Assembly (NCBI GenBank): GCA_014526335.1 | Contig: JACTAT010000291.1 | Span: 2,996 to 66,995, forward strand | Source: Chrysaora quinquecirrha | Taxonomy: Eukaryota > Cnidaria > Scyphozoa > Semaeostomeae > Pelagiidae | Direction of reading: 5' to 3' | Length of the DNA stretch: 64,000 nt | Part shown: positions 61,899-64,000 of the stretch, in pieces | Numbering within the stretch: the first letter of the stretch is position 1 | Layout of the letters: each line of letters starts with the position of its first letter | Notes under the pieces: model-generated | The model's input: the letters and a program-made list of their open reading frames with translations, nothing else | Database searches by the model: none | What the model was told of the DNA's origin: nothing | Position numbers and translations under genes: made by a program

Positions 61899-63304
61899 AG
61901 AGCCAAGACATCTCAAGAGAGCAAAGATAGCGTAATTCACTTTCACCTTTTCTTAGAAATACAAATTACAAAATTTTGGGTGGTGTTATGCTTGATTATT
62001 TTTGTACGTGCAATGCCTTATGCAGTAATGAATTTTTGTATACCACAGAATGCAAAATACGTGACAATGTTTCTTTTGATGCCTCCCCGAGGACGAAAAA
62101 TGTCATTTCAAGTATGAAATGAAATGCAATGTTGCAAATATCAGTTTGGCCTCTTTGCCTTTGAGTGAGACTCGAAATGACATTTTTGTCATTCGACAAA
62201 AGAATGACACCATCTAAATATTCTGCAATTAAATTACGCTTTCTGTGATCTCAATTTAAAGACCAAGCTGCATTGTTGAGCTGCTTACTTAGAATCCACA
62301 CTCGAAAAACATTAGACTTTTACATGGAGAAAATCGCTAGGCGAACAGACGATGTACATGATTTAGCACGCCATACAGACTGCAATCCAATTCAATCAGA
62401 GTTCAAGCAAATTGTTTTGAAATAATCCATGGTGAATGCTGAGTGTAAATCAATTCTCCCCTTGCATAGCCAGAAGCCCTATCCAGTATTTTATGTCTGA
62501 GAACATATCTTTCTCTAGACATACGTCTGTAGTGGACAATATAGGATGCCCAAAAATACAACTGTGCATGCCACAGCTGGCATTATCATCCTGCAAAGGA
62601 GTTTTTGAGAACCGATGGGGTGGTAAAAAATGCCACTCGGGTTGTTGCCCCTTCTTGAGCTCTTGAGTTTCGCTATGAATTTCGCTTGCAACAAGGACAA
62701 AGCTCGATCTGCTGCCTCGTCAGATATTTAATCGCAGTGGACTAAAAGGGACTACACGATGGCTTTAATTTGCATACCCCCTCCCAAAACGGCTGGGCAG
62801 TGCGAGTATATTTTCCGTAGCTCACTGTAATACAGAGCATAGAAGAACTAGACCCAATGACACGTTGAAAGCAATGGCCTGAATCATCGAGGAAAATTTG
62901 CTTGGACAGAAATCATCCGTAGATTCCGACTTGAATTGTCAAGGCCTAACATCAGCGGCAAAAATTACGACAAACGATTACGGCATTGCTGTGTCATTCT
63001 GATAATCTAAAAATGCTTTAACGCTTCACTAGTTGACTTGTTTAGACCGTTTGACGTTACTTTGACATGTTCTCGTTCTTTCTATCACTAAAATTTAGCC
63101 CCTTAGGCGTAGCAGAATTATTGTACTTCTACAGATATTCATTTTGCAAAGCTCTAAACTTTTGCAGAGCTCAACTCTGACTGCAGAGGTTGCCCTTATG
63201 ACTATGAGCATTGAAAAACTTTTCTTTTGTGTCTTTGGGCTTAGCCTGCTTGCAGACTCAACTGTTGTTTATCTTCAGGACAGTAGAGTCTGCGCATCTT
63301 GATA

Positions 63305-63759
63305 CCTTAAGGGAATTAATTTTCGCAGTTTTCGCGGATTTTGATCATTTCCGCGAAAATTAGTTCCTGCAAAATTTCCAAAATATGCTTGTCCGGAAAA
63401 ATAAATTCTTGCAAAATTTCCAAAATTTCAAAACATCTGAAAATCTTGAAGCTTTTGCCAAATATAGGGAAAAATTGCACTGAAAAACTAAATATTGTTT
63501 TTGCTTCTGTATTTACAGTACCATTTGCATTGTTTGTAACATTTCTAGTCAAAAAAGAAAGACAGGCACTCAAACTATTCCTTGTTTCCTTTTCTTTTCA
63601 TATGAAAAATATTTGATCCGCAAAAAAAAGTTTTCGTTAAATTCCCTTCACCAGCGAATTCTCGAAAAACCACGAAAATGAATACCATTTTTTTCCGCGA
63701 AATTTCGGGGAGAAAAAATCCGCGAAAATAAATTCCCGCAAAAATTAATACCCTCAAGG
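63305..63759. mobile_element. TA-flanked MITE with CCTTAAGGG ends, copy in unit D
   Basis: Same element and site as in the other units; the right end has one change (CCCTCAAGG). TA at 63303-63304 and 63760-63761. Confidence 0.85.
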
Positions 63760-63934
63760 TATTGCTAGAATTTCAAAACGAGAAAGAAAACACTAGAAAC
63801 AATGCATAAATAATGCGATTTTGCACAATTCATTGCTCTATCTTCCCATACACATAATATGAAATATTCAACTTTAATTCATAATAACAAATCTTGGTTC
63901 ATGACTTCAATATTCGCAATCAGCTTGTTCACGT

Positions 63935-63949
63935 TCATCCAAAAATCGT
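63935..63949 (-). CDS. Last exon of double-DUF4214-like copy E (rest beyond window)
   Basis: Acceptor and the 15-base final exon (ACGATTTTTGGATGA) identical to copies A-C. The remainder of the gene should lie to the right of the window. Confidence 0.65.
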   Translation of the reverse strand, partial: TIFG

Positions 63950-64000
63950 CTGAAAGAGAAATCTAAATTATTCACCCATTTTAAAATAAGAGTAAATTGA

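Larger units (their letters stand above)
61349..64000. repeat. Second block of the tandem units (D and start of E)
   Basis: Similarity to the array resumes abruptly at about 61349, inside exon 2 of copy D, and continues to the window end. Unit D matches A best around the promoter; the E flank matches C best. The block overlaps the lost end of unit C by about 1 kb, so it is a separate duplicated block and not merely unit C interrupted by an insertion. Confidence 0.9.

Overview
Eukaryotic, intron-rich, AT-rich DNA from an animal. An ATG7 orthologue split into 20 small exons, an intronless rhodopsin-like GPCR beside a decayed relative, a tRNA-derived SINE, a LINE and many short inverted-repeat elements together suggest a cnidarian, most likely an anthozoan. 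The phylum is inferred from the overall picture and not proven by any single feature.

Layout. 1-3175 (-): 5' part of a gene for a disordered, charged protein that runs off the left edge. 3176-7940: no gene, two inverted-repeat transposons. 7941-24916 (-): complete ATG7, the E1-like enzyme of autophagy, with several transposons, a SINE and a long GATG satellite in its introns and one apparent single-base frameshift. 25300-29174 (+): a decayed LINE with a CCCH-finger ORF1 and an endonuclease/reverse-transcriptase ORF2. 30682-31590 (-): intact GPCR; 35310-36125 (-): its broken relative. 36100-48083 and 61349-64000: a tandemly duplicated unit of about 3.5 kb. Each full unit carries a small four-exon gene on the minus strand with its own TATA box, 5'UTR intron and signal peptide, encoding about 134 residues made of two tandem domains that resemble the bacterial-type DUF4214 domain. 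Copies A, B and C are complete; D is a 5' fragment; E is a 3' end at the window edge. 48083-61349: a block separating the copies, holding a 3.5-kb terminal-inverted-repeat transposon with a transposase-like plus XPG/FEN1-like (PIN-fold) coding region, and a highly acidic repeat-protein locus.

Because units A-E are near-identical outside insertions, they serve as filled and empty sites for each other. This fixes the exact ends and target duplications of three element families: a 1833-bp foldback element with minisatellite arms and a 5-bp TSD, an 8-bp-TSD hAT-type MITE, and a TA-TSD MITE. The most novel-looking content is the secreted double-DUF4214-like gene family, its tandem expansion, and the excess of amino-acid-changing differences in its first domain exon.
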